Made by a program: the position numbers and the translations under genes
Notes under the pieces: model-generated
Databases searched by the model: none
What the model saw: the letters and a program-made list of their open reading frames with translations, nothing else
What the model was told of the DNA's origin: nothing
DNA from: a virus
Direction: 5' to 3' (one strand)
DNA length: 60,408 bases
Virus record (IMG/VR): IMGVR_UViG_3300037245_001069
Span: 1-60,408 of that record
Shown here: one piece after another, positions 6,538 to 13,854 of the stretch
Layout: each line of letters opens with the position of its first letter
How positions within the stretch are numbered: position 1 is the stretch's first letter

Positions 6538-7210
6538 TTTCTCTTGGTTTATAAACTTTATTCATGTCAATCGCCTTTGTTAAGGTGGATTTCCAATCGA
6601 TTTCTTTTGATTTTGATTTTTTCTTATGTTTCCAGCCAGCTTCGGTTCCCCAAAAATTAGTAATTGCTTTTTCTACTGAAAGGAGTATATCGAGATTTGG
6701 GTTGAATTTTTCCTGAGTGGAGATCCATTCTTGATTTTTATTTAATTCTAAATGAACTTTAGATAATTCTTTCAAATATATTCCGAAACTACCCCTCCAT
6801 GTATTATCCTTATCTTTATCCTTATCTTTATCCTTATCTTTATAGCTAGAGCTTTGCTGTGGCATTGCTTTAGCATTGCTAGACTTTTGCTTGCCACCCT
6901 TAGAACCTGCTTTCTGTCTACGTTTGCGCTGTTCTGAAAGTACGTCAAATTGCTCATTTAGAAATTCTATTGATAAAAAGTCAGTGTTTTCATCGTGCTT
7001 AATTATTTCCAAATTAATCAGTGATTCAATCAAAGCTATGGCATCGTTAAAGCGTTTCTTTAGCAATGCTAGAGTAATGCTACAATCCTTAAACCAATAG
7101 TATGCACATATATCCGAAAATACTCCCTTTGTTTTATAGTCCTCTAAACTTATGTCTCCATTAAGCCATTCTGAGGCTGTAAATCTGAAATATGGTAATT
7201 CCTTTGCCAT
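6458..7210 (-). CDS. replication initiator / DnaD-like protein
   Basis: 250 residues. The N-terminus (PYFRFTASEWLNGDISLED, then a winged-helix-like segment to about residue 90) matches the phage replication-protein domain of the Lin1244/DUF4373 type. A basic linker with KDKDKDKDKDKD (from a DNA microsatellite at 6806-6843) joins a C-terminal WGTEAGWKHKKK region. It would bind the origin and recruit the loader encoded next. The exact origin is not identified. Confidence 0.7.
   Translation of the reverse strand: MAKELPYFRFTASEWLNGDISLEDYKTKGVFSDICAYYWFKDCSITLALLKKRFNDAIALIESLINLEIIKHDENTDFLSIEFLNEQFDVLSEQRKRRQKAGSKGGKQKSSNAKAMPQQSSSYKDKDKDKDKDKDNTWRGSFGIYLKELSKVHLELNKNQEWISTQEKFNPNLDILLSVEKAITNFWGTEAGWKHKKKSKSKEIDWKSTLTKAIDMNKVYKPRENGSHQQDTRRKDEGFDNTRFKTLDAI
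6806..6843. repeat. 12-bp microsatellite inside replication gene
   Basis: About three tandem copies of TCCTTATCTTTA. On the coding strand it gives alternating Lys-Asp in the linker of the replication protein. The 12-base period keeps the frame, so slippage would only change linker length. Confidence 0.85.
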
Positions 7211-7241
7211 TGTTAAATTTTAACATTATTAATCAAAAAAA

Positions 7242-7403
7242 TTACAGATGAATTAACTCTGCACCTTTCGCTACTACTACAGCCAATTCTCCACGATTAA
7301 TCATTCGTTGGACTTGAACGGGATTAGTTGCATTATCCTTAGCATACTGGCTCTTTGAAATCAGCTTCTTTGGGTCAATATCTTTAGTTTTTATCTTCTT
7401 CAT
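7242..7403 (-). CDS. 53-aa excisionase/MerR-like HTH protein
   Basis: It reads MKKIKTKDIDPKKLISKSQY, then AKDNATNPVQVQRMINRGEL. The pattern (ISKSQYAK...VQ-RMI-RGEL) resembles the short helix-turn-helix of phage excisionase-type proteins. It may act as a directionality factor or small regulator. No partner site is visible. Confidence 0.55.
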   Translation of the reverse strand: MKKIKTKDIDPKKLISKSQYAKDNATNPVQVQRMINRGELAVVVAKGAELIHL

Positions 7404-7479
7404 AGTTAATATTTAACGTTTTAAAAGTAAAGAAAACCGGACTTCTCCGGTAATTCTTTTGCAATGTATTGAATTTTAT

Positions 7480-7695
7480 TTAACCTACCAAATTAGAAAA
7501 TCCAGGATCTCTAAATTGTGACCTTTTATACTTATTATTCCAATCAATTATATTCATCTTAAAATCACAGAGACCGTGAAAGCAGATTACATCTGATTTT
7601 CCTTTGTAAATATTCTTGGAAAGGAATAAGTGCCCGTAAATTTTATCTTTACATTTTGGGCAAATCTTATTTATTTTATCGTGTAATTTTGCCAT
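7480..7695 (-). CDS. small zinc-finger-like protein, unknown
   Basis: 71 residues with CPKC near the N-terminus and CFHGLC in the middle: four cysteines that can bind one zinc. It is basic overall. It belongs to the early leftward operon; no family was recognised. Confidence 0.6.
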   Translation of the reverse strand: MAKLHDKINKICPKCKDKIYGHLFLSKNIYKGKSDVICFHGLCDFKMNIIDWNNKYKRSQFRDPGFSNLVG

Positions 7696-7734
7696 ATCGT
7701 TTAATTAAAGTGTTATTTTCTAGGCTCCATAAAT

Positions 7735-8010
7735 TCAATCATAGTAAAGATCGTGATTAATACATATCAGGTGTATATCAAGTATCGCCCTGAAAGTCCA
7801 AGAATTGCCACTATCGTCGCTATTGAATTGACGAATGTATTTAGTGCCTTTAAGTATCCTATACTTTGCCTGAGTCGCTTTCACTACTGCTCTATACTCT
7901 GTAAATGTTAATCCAATTTCGAGAACGGGTGCATTGAATAAGAACTCGCAAGCATCACAGTTATAATCCTTTCGTGCTTTCGGTTTTGATTCGTGTATTA
8001 CTGATATCAT
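7735..8010 (-). CDS. conserved phage protein with CDAC motif, unknown
   Basis: 91 residues. RKDYNCDACEFLF at the N-terminus, LTFTEYRAVVKA in the middle, and KGTKYIRQFN then DIHLICINHDLYYD at the end follow the pattern of small phage proteins often found in replication regions. The function is unknown. Confidence 0.65.
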   Translation of the reverse strand: MISVIHESKPKARKDYNCDACEFLFNAPVLEIGLTFTEYRAVVKATQAKYRILKGTKYIRQFNSDDSGNSWTFRAILDIHLICINHDLYYD

Positions 8011-8012
8011 AA

Positions 8013-8486
8013 TTAAAGAGTATTAATATCTACCCAACAACCTTCTGGAATGTCTATGGCGAAGTGCCATGAAATCAATTTTAATACAACTTTGTATGGG
8101 AGGTTTGAAAAATCTCCAGCCTCTAAACTGATCGTTGCATTTATCCATGCCTTTGCGCCTTCAACATTTCTAAAGCTTTCAGGTTCCTCGTCATAGAGCC
8201 ATTTGGATAGTTTATCTATCGGAATAAATTCTTTCCCATCGTTATGTCCGGGAACCTTTATTGGTTTGGTTAAGTCGGATAATGGGTGACATATAAATTT
8301 ACACTCATTACCGAGCCTCTTTCCAGCCGATCCTCCCTCGTAAGTCACATAGAGTTCACCTACGAGATAATAGAATCCATTTGATTTTGATCGCATAATG
8401 CCCACATAATCGACTTTGTGGTTCAGTATTTGAATTTCTAGACTGCCGGATAATTGGCAGATGATGTTTTGATTAATTGTTTTCAT
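8013..8486 (-). CDS. unknown early protein
   Basis: 157 residues. It contains CKFICHPLSDLTKPI, a phrase common in phage proteins of unknown function, and a C-terminal YKVVLKLISWHFAIDIPEGC. There is no membrane segment or catalytic motif. It sits between the CDAC protein and the winged-helix protein. Confidence 0.65.
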   Translation of the reverse strand: MKTINQNIICQLSGSLEIQILNHKVDYVGIMRSKSNGFYYLVGELYVTYEGGSAGKRLGNECKFICHPLSDLTKPIKVPGHNDGKEFIPIDKLSKWLYDEEPESFRNVEGAKAWINATISLEAGDFSNLPYKVVLKLISWHFAIDIPEGCWVDINTL

Positions 8487-8489
8487 CGA

Positions 8490-8843
8490 TCAGTTTATTT
8501 TATGATTATTTCTACCATTATACTCAACCAAAATATGAGGGTAATGCTCCTTTAGAAAGTCTTTCAAACTCTGTTTCTTTACAACTTCCTTTTTATTTCC
8601 GGTAACAATAAATACAGAATTATTATTCCCCTCTTCCATTTTCTCGTTTACGATCATTATCTCACCGTATTCAAGCAATTCACTTGTCCTTTTTTGAACT
8701 TGATTATAGGTAAGCCCCGATTCAACTGAAGCCTCCCTGATCGTTTTGGCAAAGAAATAAGAGTCCTTAACTATTTCTCGGTGGGTTTTCCTTCTCTCTT
8801 TGTTTTCAGGATCTAGATAAGCCTTAGTGCTAGCTGTAGTCAT
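8490..8843 (-). CDS. winged-helix DNA-binding protein, possible regulator
   Basis: About 117 residues from the ATG at 8843 (MTTASTKAYLDPENKERRK). The middle (FAKTIREASVESGLTYNQVQKRTSELLEYGEI) reads as a helix-turn-helix with a wing, ending in a charged tail. An ATG at 8879 would run through a likely -7 box and was rejected. It could be a regulator of the early operon, or of lysogeny since no repressor was found; that is inference. Confidence 0.6.
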   Translation of the reverse strand: MTTASTKAYLDPENKERRKTHREIVKDSYFFAKTIREASVESGLTYNQVQKRTSELLEYGEIMIVNEKMEEGNNNSVFIVTGNKKEVVKKQSLKDFLKEHYPHILVEYNGRNNHKIN

Positions 8844-8863
8844 AGTTTTAAAATTTGTTTGTT

Positions 8864-8871
8864 CAAATATA
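8864..8871 (-). promoter_or_regulatory. candidate -7 box upstream of winged-helix gene
   Basis: Minus-strand TATATTTG matches TAnnTTTG and ends 20 bases before the ATG at 8843. No TTG is found at the expected -33 distance, so it is only a partial match. Confidence 0.4.
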
Positions 8872-8900
8872 AAACACAAAGGGTTAAGAATGAATATAAA

Positions 8901-9056
8901 TTAAAAGAACAATTTCAACTGCCTACCATTTAATTCATTCTGAGAACGGAACTTTCCATCTCCACATTTACAACAAACCGGTTCCTGATAATTCAAGTCC
9001 CAGTTCGTCATTAGTTCTACGCTGGTTAATTTACTTTTGCATTTGTGGCATTTCAT
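8901..9056 (-). CDS. 51-aa zinc-ribbon protein
   Basis: Four cysteines as two CxxC-type pairs, MKCHKCKSK and CCKCGDGKF, in a 51-residue basic protein. Its start lies 26 bases inside the 3' end of the RusA-like gene in another frame, pointing to coupled translation. It is probably a small nucleic-acid-binding zinc ribbon. Confidence 0.6.
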   Translation of the reverse strand: MKCHKCKSKLTSVELMTNWDLNYQEPVCCKCGDGKFRSQNELNGRQLKLFF

Positions 9057-9387
9057 ATTCTTCAACATTTATAAAAACAACATCTTCATTTTTAGTTTTA
9101 CGAGATGATACTTTTATACTTTCCACTATATCCCACTTATCATCTTCAAATATAATATCCTCAATCATTTTAACCATTGCAATACAATTGGAAGCATCTA
9201 ACGGGCGTTTCTTAAAGTAAAAGGCATATTCTACTTGATATGTTTTATCCTTACTGAAAACGTGCTTAAACTTACTTTTGACGATCAACTTATAAGTGTC
9301 CTTTATTGCCTTTCTTTTAGTCCAATGTTTTCCGGCATACCATTCATTAAGACTTATTTTGGGTAAATTTTTTAATGTAATCTGCAT
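9031..9387 (-). CDS. rusA: RusA-like Holliday junction resolvase
   Basis: 118 residues. The family signature is clear: a basic N-terminal NEWYAGKHWTKRK, then FKKRPLDASNCIAMVKMIEDIIFEDD, containing the conserved Asp/Asn and the acidic metal-binding end. RusA enzymes cut four-way junctions as dimers. It would clear branches made by the RecT/exonuclease pair before packaging. It overlaps the upstream HNH gene by 41 bases. Confidence 0.85.
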   Translation of the reverse strand: MQITLKNLPKISLNEWYAGKHWTKRKAIKDTYKLIVKSKFKHVFSKDKTYQVEYAFYFKKRPLDASNCIAMVKMIEDIIFEDDKWDIVESIKVSSRKTKNEDVVFINVEEYEMPQMQK

Positions 9388-9631
9388 GAATTTCTTTTAA
9401 ATATTCTAAGTATTTTGTTTTGTCTCCGTAAAGTTCGTGTTCTTCCCTGGTCAATGCCATTAGATTCTCAATCCTATCTGCATTTTTAGAGCCACCCATT
9501 CCGCGAGCTTCAATATGATGAATATCTACGGCTGGGTCCCCTGATATCTCACTTACGCAATCGTGCCATCCACTTTGAGGATCGTAATCAACGCCAAAGG
9601 AATCGAAATATAATTTAGTGTGTTTCTGCAC
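9347..9631 (-). CDS. HNH nuclease-like protein
   Basis: 94 residues. The motif DIHHIEARGMGGSKNADRIE followed by NLMALTREEHELYGD is the HNH beta-beta-alpha metal core. The usual flanking CxxC zinc pairs are absent. Its place between the PD-(D/E)XK-like gene and rusA suggests a recombination nuclease (compare lambda NinG-type genes) rather than a homing enzyme. Inference. Confidence 0.7.
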   Translation of the reverse strand: MQKHTKLYFDSFGVDYDPQSGWHDCVSEISGDPAVDIHHIEARGMGGSKNADRIENLMALTREEHELYGDKTKYLEYLKEIHADYIKKFTQNKS

Positions 9632-9651
9632 AGGTTCTTCTTTTAGGTGGT

Positions 9652-10116
9652 TTACGTTCCATCGGTCTTGTACTTTTTGTAACTGAATACTTGTGGCTTA
9701 ATGTCGTTTCTTCTAAGTATGGATGAAATCAAATTAATCTCCCCTTGATGGTTACAGTTTTGTTTTTCAGGTTCTTTTATAACTGATATTTTGCCTTTCT
9801 CATTCACGTAAAGCAATCCCCACCTTAAAGGTAGTTCAGACTCTTTAATGATTCCTTCATTGCAAATATAGCTCCGAAAGCCACCAAGCCCATGATCTGA
9901 ATTCTTTCGCCAATACTTCTTTTTGTCGGAAAGAAAATCAGATCGCGTTGCCTTTGCTTCTATAAGCTGGGTTGATCCGCTGTTCCATCCAAAAGCATCA
10001 GGACATTCACCAACTCTTTCAAGTTCGCAAACAGCATACGTGCATTTATTGAAAGGAACAATACCATTGCTTCTTAAATACCTTGCTGCCTTTATGCATA
10101 ATTCACGATGATTCAT
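9652..10116 (-). CDS. PD-(D/E)XK nuclease-like protein (MmcB/VRR-NUC-like)
   Basis: 154 residues. PDAFGWNSGSTQLIEAKATR shows the PD-x(n)-(E)xK core of the restriction-like nuclease fold (Pro-Asp, then Glu-Ala-Lys). Basic DKKKYWRKNS follows. Homologues of this kind are annotated as MmcB-type DNA-repair or VRR-like proteins. A single-strand or branched DNA nuclease in phage recombination is likely. Confidence 0.6.
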   Translation of the reverse strand: MNHRELCIKAARYLRSNGIVPFNKCTYAVCELERVGECPDAFGWNSGSTQLIEAKATRSDFLSDKKKYWRKNSDHGLGGFRSYICNEGIIKESELPLRWGLLYVNEKGKISVIKEPEKQNCNHQGEINLISSILRRNDIKPQVFSYKKYKTDGT

Positions 10117-10277
10117 AATCTATCTGTTACTATTTTAATATCATCATAAACCGGTTCCAACTTCTCTGCTTTCGGCTTAATACAGTATCCAACCAGTAAG
10201 TTGTAACCTGCCGGAAATTTCCAGTTAAACTTGCTGTCTTTAAAAATACTGAAGCCTGATTCGTTTGGTTTACTCAT
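10113..10277 (-). CDS. 54-aa unknown protein
   Basis: It starts MSKPNESGFSIFKDSKFNWK and ends DDIKIVTDRL. It overlaps both neighbours by ATGA (10113-10116 and 10274-10277), so it is translationally coupled. No motif was recognised. Confidence 0.6.
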   Translation of the reverse strand: MSKPNESGFSIFKDSKFNWKFPAGYNLLVGYCIKPKAEKLEPVYDDIKIVTDRL

Positions 10278-10507
10278 GGTGTATAAGGTTTGAATTTCTC
10301 ATTAGCAGTAAAAGAACAGTTAGAATAGTGAACTGAATCCATGTAGTGAATGTGAGTGGCGATTGAATCCTGAGTCTGTTTAAGCCCTTGCATAATTTCC
10401 ACTTGCTGCTTGTGATTAAATTCATTGGATATAAAAGTAATCCCTAATCCTATGACGATAAATAAAAGTACAATCGTAATATCGTTTCTTGTAGCGTAAT
10501 CTTTCAT
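10274..10507 (-). CDS. single-TM small protein
   Basis: 77 residues. An N-terminal membrane segment (ITIVLLFIVIGLGITFI) is followed by a hydrophilic helical part (QQVEIMQGLKQTQDS). It overlaps the neighbouring genes by 4 bases at each end. A membrane-anchored small protein within the replication operon; function unknown. Confidence 0.65.
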   Translation of the reverse strand: MKDYATRNDITIVLLFIVIGLGITFISNEFNHKQQVEIMQGLKQTQDSIATHIHYMDSVHYSNCSFTANEKFKPYTP

Positions 10508-10977
10508 GATTCGTCTTTTAATTCTGGATAAATTTTATCAGCATCTAAAATCGTAAACAATACAGGATTTATTTTATTCGCGTATCTCAAGACAGGCTCA
10601 TAAGCATTTCTGTATTCTGAGTTAAATTCATGAAGTATGTTTTTAAGCTCATTCTTGCTACTTATTACCGATGGATGCCCTTTCATAAAGAAGTGTTCCG
10701 TTTCTTCTTGTGTGTACATTAAAGCGTAGTGCATGATAACCATACACACAAACCTTGGGTACGCATATATCCTTTTCCGGCTCTTTCTGTTTGCCATAAA
10801 TTCATCATAATCAACATTTCCGCATATACATGCTTCCTTAATTATGAAGTCTCTGTTCGATCTAATAGAATTTCTTTTAAATTCCATCTTTCTGATAGTG
10901 TCCACTGTTTTTTGCCTCTCTTTCATTTCTATATATGTCTGATGTAGTAATTTGAAAAATGTTATTAGTTTTTTCAT
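10504..10977 (-). CDS. DnaA domain IV-like DNA-binding protein
   Basis: 157 residues. RKRIYAYPRFVCMVIMHYAL, followed by YTQEETEHFFMKGHPSVISSK, mirrors the DnaA C-terminal helix-turn-helix (a stretch like R-x-x-A-x-Y-L, then GxxHxTVxxA with H-P-S-V-I here). It has no AAA+ domain. It may bind a DnaA-box-like origin or act as a regulator of initiation. Confidence 0.55.
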   Translation of the reverse strand: MKKLITFFKLLHQTYIEMKERQKTVDTIRKMEFKRNSIRSNRDFIIKEACICGNVDYDEFMANRKSRKRIYAYPRFVCMVIMHYALMYTQEETEHFFMKGHPSVISSKNELKNILHEFNSEYRNAYEPVLRYANKINPVLFTILDADKIYPELKDES

Positions 10978-10981
10978 AGTT

Positions 10982-11422
10982 TTAATCTAAATGTTTATTA
11001 ACAGACTGAAGCCCATTTAGCTCAGCCTTTATAGCTTCAATATTCGTTAAATTTGACTTGTATAAAGCCACTGCTGCCTCCATTTCGAACATCTCCTTAT
11101 AGCAATATCCTTCTGCCATTTTCCGAGCAGCAGAAGCAACCACATTACCAACTTCAATTCCGTCAATTTTATCAATCAATCCGTTCTTTAGTTTGATTTC
11201 AGTAATAGTTACTTTTTTAGCAAATTCTGAAATTGCTGTTGCTTTCTGAAGTGCAGATTGAAAAATAACAGAACGGGCAAGTCTCAACTCCTTTATTTTG
11301 TGGAGTATTTCTTCTTTGGTGTTGCCGTAATCGAAATTATCAACGGCAGCAGGAATTACAGGACGATCTTTTTCGCCTTGTAACTCCTTTGCTCTTACTT
11401 CTGCCCAAAATTCATCAGACAT
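10982..11422 (-). CDS. helical protein downstream of recT, unknown
   Basis: 146 residues, mostly helical, with KKVTITEIKLKNGLIDKIDG in the middle. Its start overlaps the recT stop (TAATG), so the two are made together. An accessory to the annealing system is possible. No family was recognised. Confidence 0.6.
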   Translation of the reverse strand: MSDEFWAEVRAKELQGEKDRPVIPAAVDNFDYGNTKEEILHKIKELRLARSVIFQSALQKATAISEFAKKVTITEIKLKNGLIDKIDGIEVGNVVASAARKMAEGYCYKEMFEMEAAVALYKSNLTNIEAIKAELNGLQSVNKHLD

Positions 11423-12552
11423 TATTTAACCTCCTCCGCTTCTTGAATATGATCATCTGCGGGACCATCATCAAGTAAATCTGATTTATGTTCTTGTTTT
11501 TTGGTCCAATCTTCAAATACTTCGTTGTCGTATTTTGCCTCGATTTCTAACGCCTTGATTTGATCGTCAGATAGTCCTGTTTTTGGCATGAATTTGAACG
11601 CCCAATTATAAACTGTTTTAAGAGCCATTTCGGTATAGTCTGAATCCCAAGGACAACCCTTGCCAGCCTTTACAGCTTCGGAACGGGCTTTGATTTCTTC
11701 AATTCTTTCTTTGGTCATCGTATCAAAAGATATGGCACCGTTGGATAATTTACAAACCCAATATCCACCCATTAATTCACCCCTGTCTCCCCATGATTGA
11801 GGGATATGTTTAATGCTTGGATTTGTGCCTTTATGAACCTCGAAAACATCCTTCTCGTACACCAATGTAGCATAAGAATCTTTAACATGCCCTGTACGGT
11901 TTACGATTTCCCTCTTACCCATATAAGAAGATGTAAAATAAATCTTCCCTTTTCTTGGAACTAAATACCCAAGTTTTAATTCAGGGTTCAAGGTAAGTCC
12001 AGTCAGTGCAATATTTTTAACTGCTTCCACAAGATATTCGGGATAATTTCTAGCACAGCTAATTAAATAATCCTTAGCCATCAAGTGCTGAACAGCAAAA
12101 TTAATCTCTTTGGCGAATTGCTGCTCTGTTCCTCCTGCGGCTAAGAATGCTTTTTTTGGAGAAACTAAAACTGTTCCAAGTCCGGCATCAATAAGTTTAC
12201 GAGGCAATGCAGGTGCAGCGATGGGCACAGGAACTTGTACTTTAGGCGCGGTAGTATCTTCCTTTTTAACAACAGGCTCTTTTTTAACCTGAACCTTAGC
12301 CTTCTCTTTTGGCGGCTCATTCTTTTTGACTGCCGGAGTTTTATCTTCCGAGCCAAATTTAATGTAAGCCTTTTCGAATCCTACAGGATGTGCCTTTTCG
12401 TGCGATCTCATGGTTGCTACGAATAAAGCATCATTCATTTTGTCAAGTTCAGGCATTGTGAATTTTACCCCTTTCGGACAGCCTACGCATTCGAATCCAT
12501 CACCATTGAATTTGAATCCAAGGTCTTCTAGTAATTGTTCTTTTTTAATCAT
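11422..12552 (-). CDS. recT: RecT-family single-strand annealing protein
   Basis: 376 residues. A Lys/Pro-rich N-terminal extension (about 1-115) precedes the RecT core: AVKNIALTGLTLNPELKLGYLVPR, then FTSSYMGKREIVNRTGHV, then a C-terminal WDSDYTEMALKTV segment. RecT binds ssDNA and anneals complementary strands. With the exonuclease encoded just upstream (12554-13558) it forms a RecE/RecT-type recombination pair. The extended N-terminus is longer than in typical RecT (about 270 aa). Confidence 0.9.
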   Translation of the reverse strand: MIKKEQLLEDLGFKFNGDGFECVGCPKGVKFTMPELDKMNDALFVATMRSHEKAHPVGFEKAYIKFGSEDKTPAVKKNEPPKEKAKVQVKKEPVVKKEDTTAPKVQVPVPIAAPALPRKLIDAGLGTVLVSPKKAFLAAGGTEQQFAKEINFAVQHLMAKDYLISCARNYPEYLVEAVKNIALTGLTLNPELKLGYLVPRKGKIYFTSSYMGKREIVNRTGHVKDSYATLVYEKDVFEVHKGTNPSIKHIPQSWGDRGELMGGYWVCKLSNGAISFDTMTKERIEEIKARSEAVKAGKGCPWDSDYTEMALKTVYNWAFKFMPKTGLSDDQIKALEIEAKYDNEVFEDWTKKQEHKSDLLDDGPADDHIQEAEEVK

Positions 12553-12553
12553 T

Positions 12554-13558
12554 TTATTTATCGTTATAAAAATTCATTTCTTCATTCTTTTTCCATCCCG
12601 GAACTTCAGGGAACATAACCCTGTGCCCTTTCCAGTCAGGCTCAATAAAAACAGAAGCGCCTGGATAAGAATCATTTTCCTTACACGAAATATGTTGAGC
12701 TAAAAGTTGTTGAAACTTCAAAGCCCCATGTTTGGGAAGAATGATCTGACCTCCTTTTTCATCTGTCTCGTCAGATACTTCATAAGCCCAATTGTTGGCA
12801 GATACTAAAACTGCATCATAGGGCTTGCTCTTTTGTTGAAACACCCAATAAAAAGGCTTCCAAACTCCGGTAATTTGATGTTCGAAAAACTGATAAAAAG
12901 CTGCTGAAATATCATACTTGAATTTTACTATCAATTTAGCAATATTCGATTCATGTAATTCAGTTTCAACAGTAGTTTTCCAATCAATAATCTTCTTTTT
13001 TGTGGCTAAATCTTTCCTGTATTTGAATCGGTGTCCTTTGTATTCACAAAAACAAGATTGTTCAGCTTCGCCCCATTTCATAAATTGTCGAATAGTCTTA
13101 GAATAATGTTGATTATGGTACAAAAGCTCATTGATCATTTCCTTAGCCATTGCAATCTCATTGTGAGAAGTTGTTTCTTTACCTGGATTATTCGCCTTGG
13201 CTTCTTCGTAGGCTTCCATGTACTTATTAGAAGCAATTCCATAAGCATTGCCTGTTTTTGGGTTCAAAGGAGCATCAAAAACAAACCAATCTCTATTGAA
13301 CCCATCTAGATTTCCATTATTAACCATAGATGCCAACATATCATGGTAAACAGAACCCTCCATCGCTGCTTTTAAGCTGATTTTAGACTCACTTGGATTA
13401 TCCTGAAGGTATTTGTACCACTTAGGAGAAGTAAGGTAATATTTTAGCTTCGTAGAGCTAATGAACTCAGAATATTTCTCTCCATTATGATATTCATCGT
13501 TAGGAATTTCATCTGGTTTGGAAATATAGGGTAAGGTATGTGGATATAAATTACTCAT
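12554..13558 (-). CDS. RecE-like PD-(D/E)XK exonuclease
   Basis: 334 residues. It starts with IPNDEYHNGEKYSEFISSTK and LKAAMEGSVYHDMLASM, a pattern of the phage exodeoxyribonuclease VIII-like family (DUF3799 type). The active site is probably FKYRKDLATKKKIIDWKTT, giving the Asp...Asp-Trp-Lys metal core. It would resect dsDNA ends 5' to 3' and hand single strands to RecT. The gene lies 1 base from recT. Confidence 0.8.
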   Translation of the reverse strand: MSNLYPHTLPYISKPDEIPNDEYHNGEKYSEFISSTKLKYYLTSPKWYKYLQDNPSESKISLKAAMEGSVYHDMLASMVNNGNLDGFNRDWFVFDAPLNPKTGNAYGIASNKYMEAYEEAKANNPGKETTSHNEIAMAKEMINELLYHNQHYSKTIRQFMKWGEAEQSCFCEYKGHRFKYRKDLATKKKIIDWKTTVETELHESNIAKLIVKFKYDISAAFYQFFEHQITGVWKPFYWVFQQKSKPYDAVLVSANNWAYEVSDETDEKGGQIILPKHGALKFQQLLAQHISCKENDSYPGASVFIEPDWKGHRVMFPEVPGWKKNEEMNFYNDK

Positions 13559-13854
13559 GATCTTATAGATTCTTCAATAATTTTAACATCTACGAATGAT
13601 ATATATTTTGGATCACCATCTTCATGCTGAATTTCAGCTTTATGTATGTCCATATTCTGAGATTCAAGATCGCGTCCAGTATCAAAGGATTTATAAACAT
13701 TTCCTTCAATATGGACAAAGCAATCTTCAAACTCAAAATCAAAACTAGAATAGCCATACCAATGAGTATCGTAGGTTGTATCAAACCCTTTCATCTCCAT
13801 TTTTTCGATGGCTGATTCTAATTCTGCTATTAAGTTATTTAGGCTGTAATTCAT
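13555..13854 (-). CDS. unknown protein of recombination operon
   Basis: 99 residues, acidic and aromatic (YDTHWYGYSSFDFEFEDCF). It overlaps the exonuclease gene by 4 bases and the upstream DUF1351-like gene by one. Its position between recombination genes suggests a coupled accessory role. Confidence 0.6.
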   Translation of the reverse strand: MNYSLNNLIAELESAIEKMEMKGFDTTYDTHWYGYSSFDFEFEDCFVHIEGNVYKSFDTGRDLESQNMDIHKAEIQHEDGDPKYISFVDVKIIEESIRS

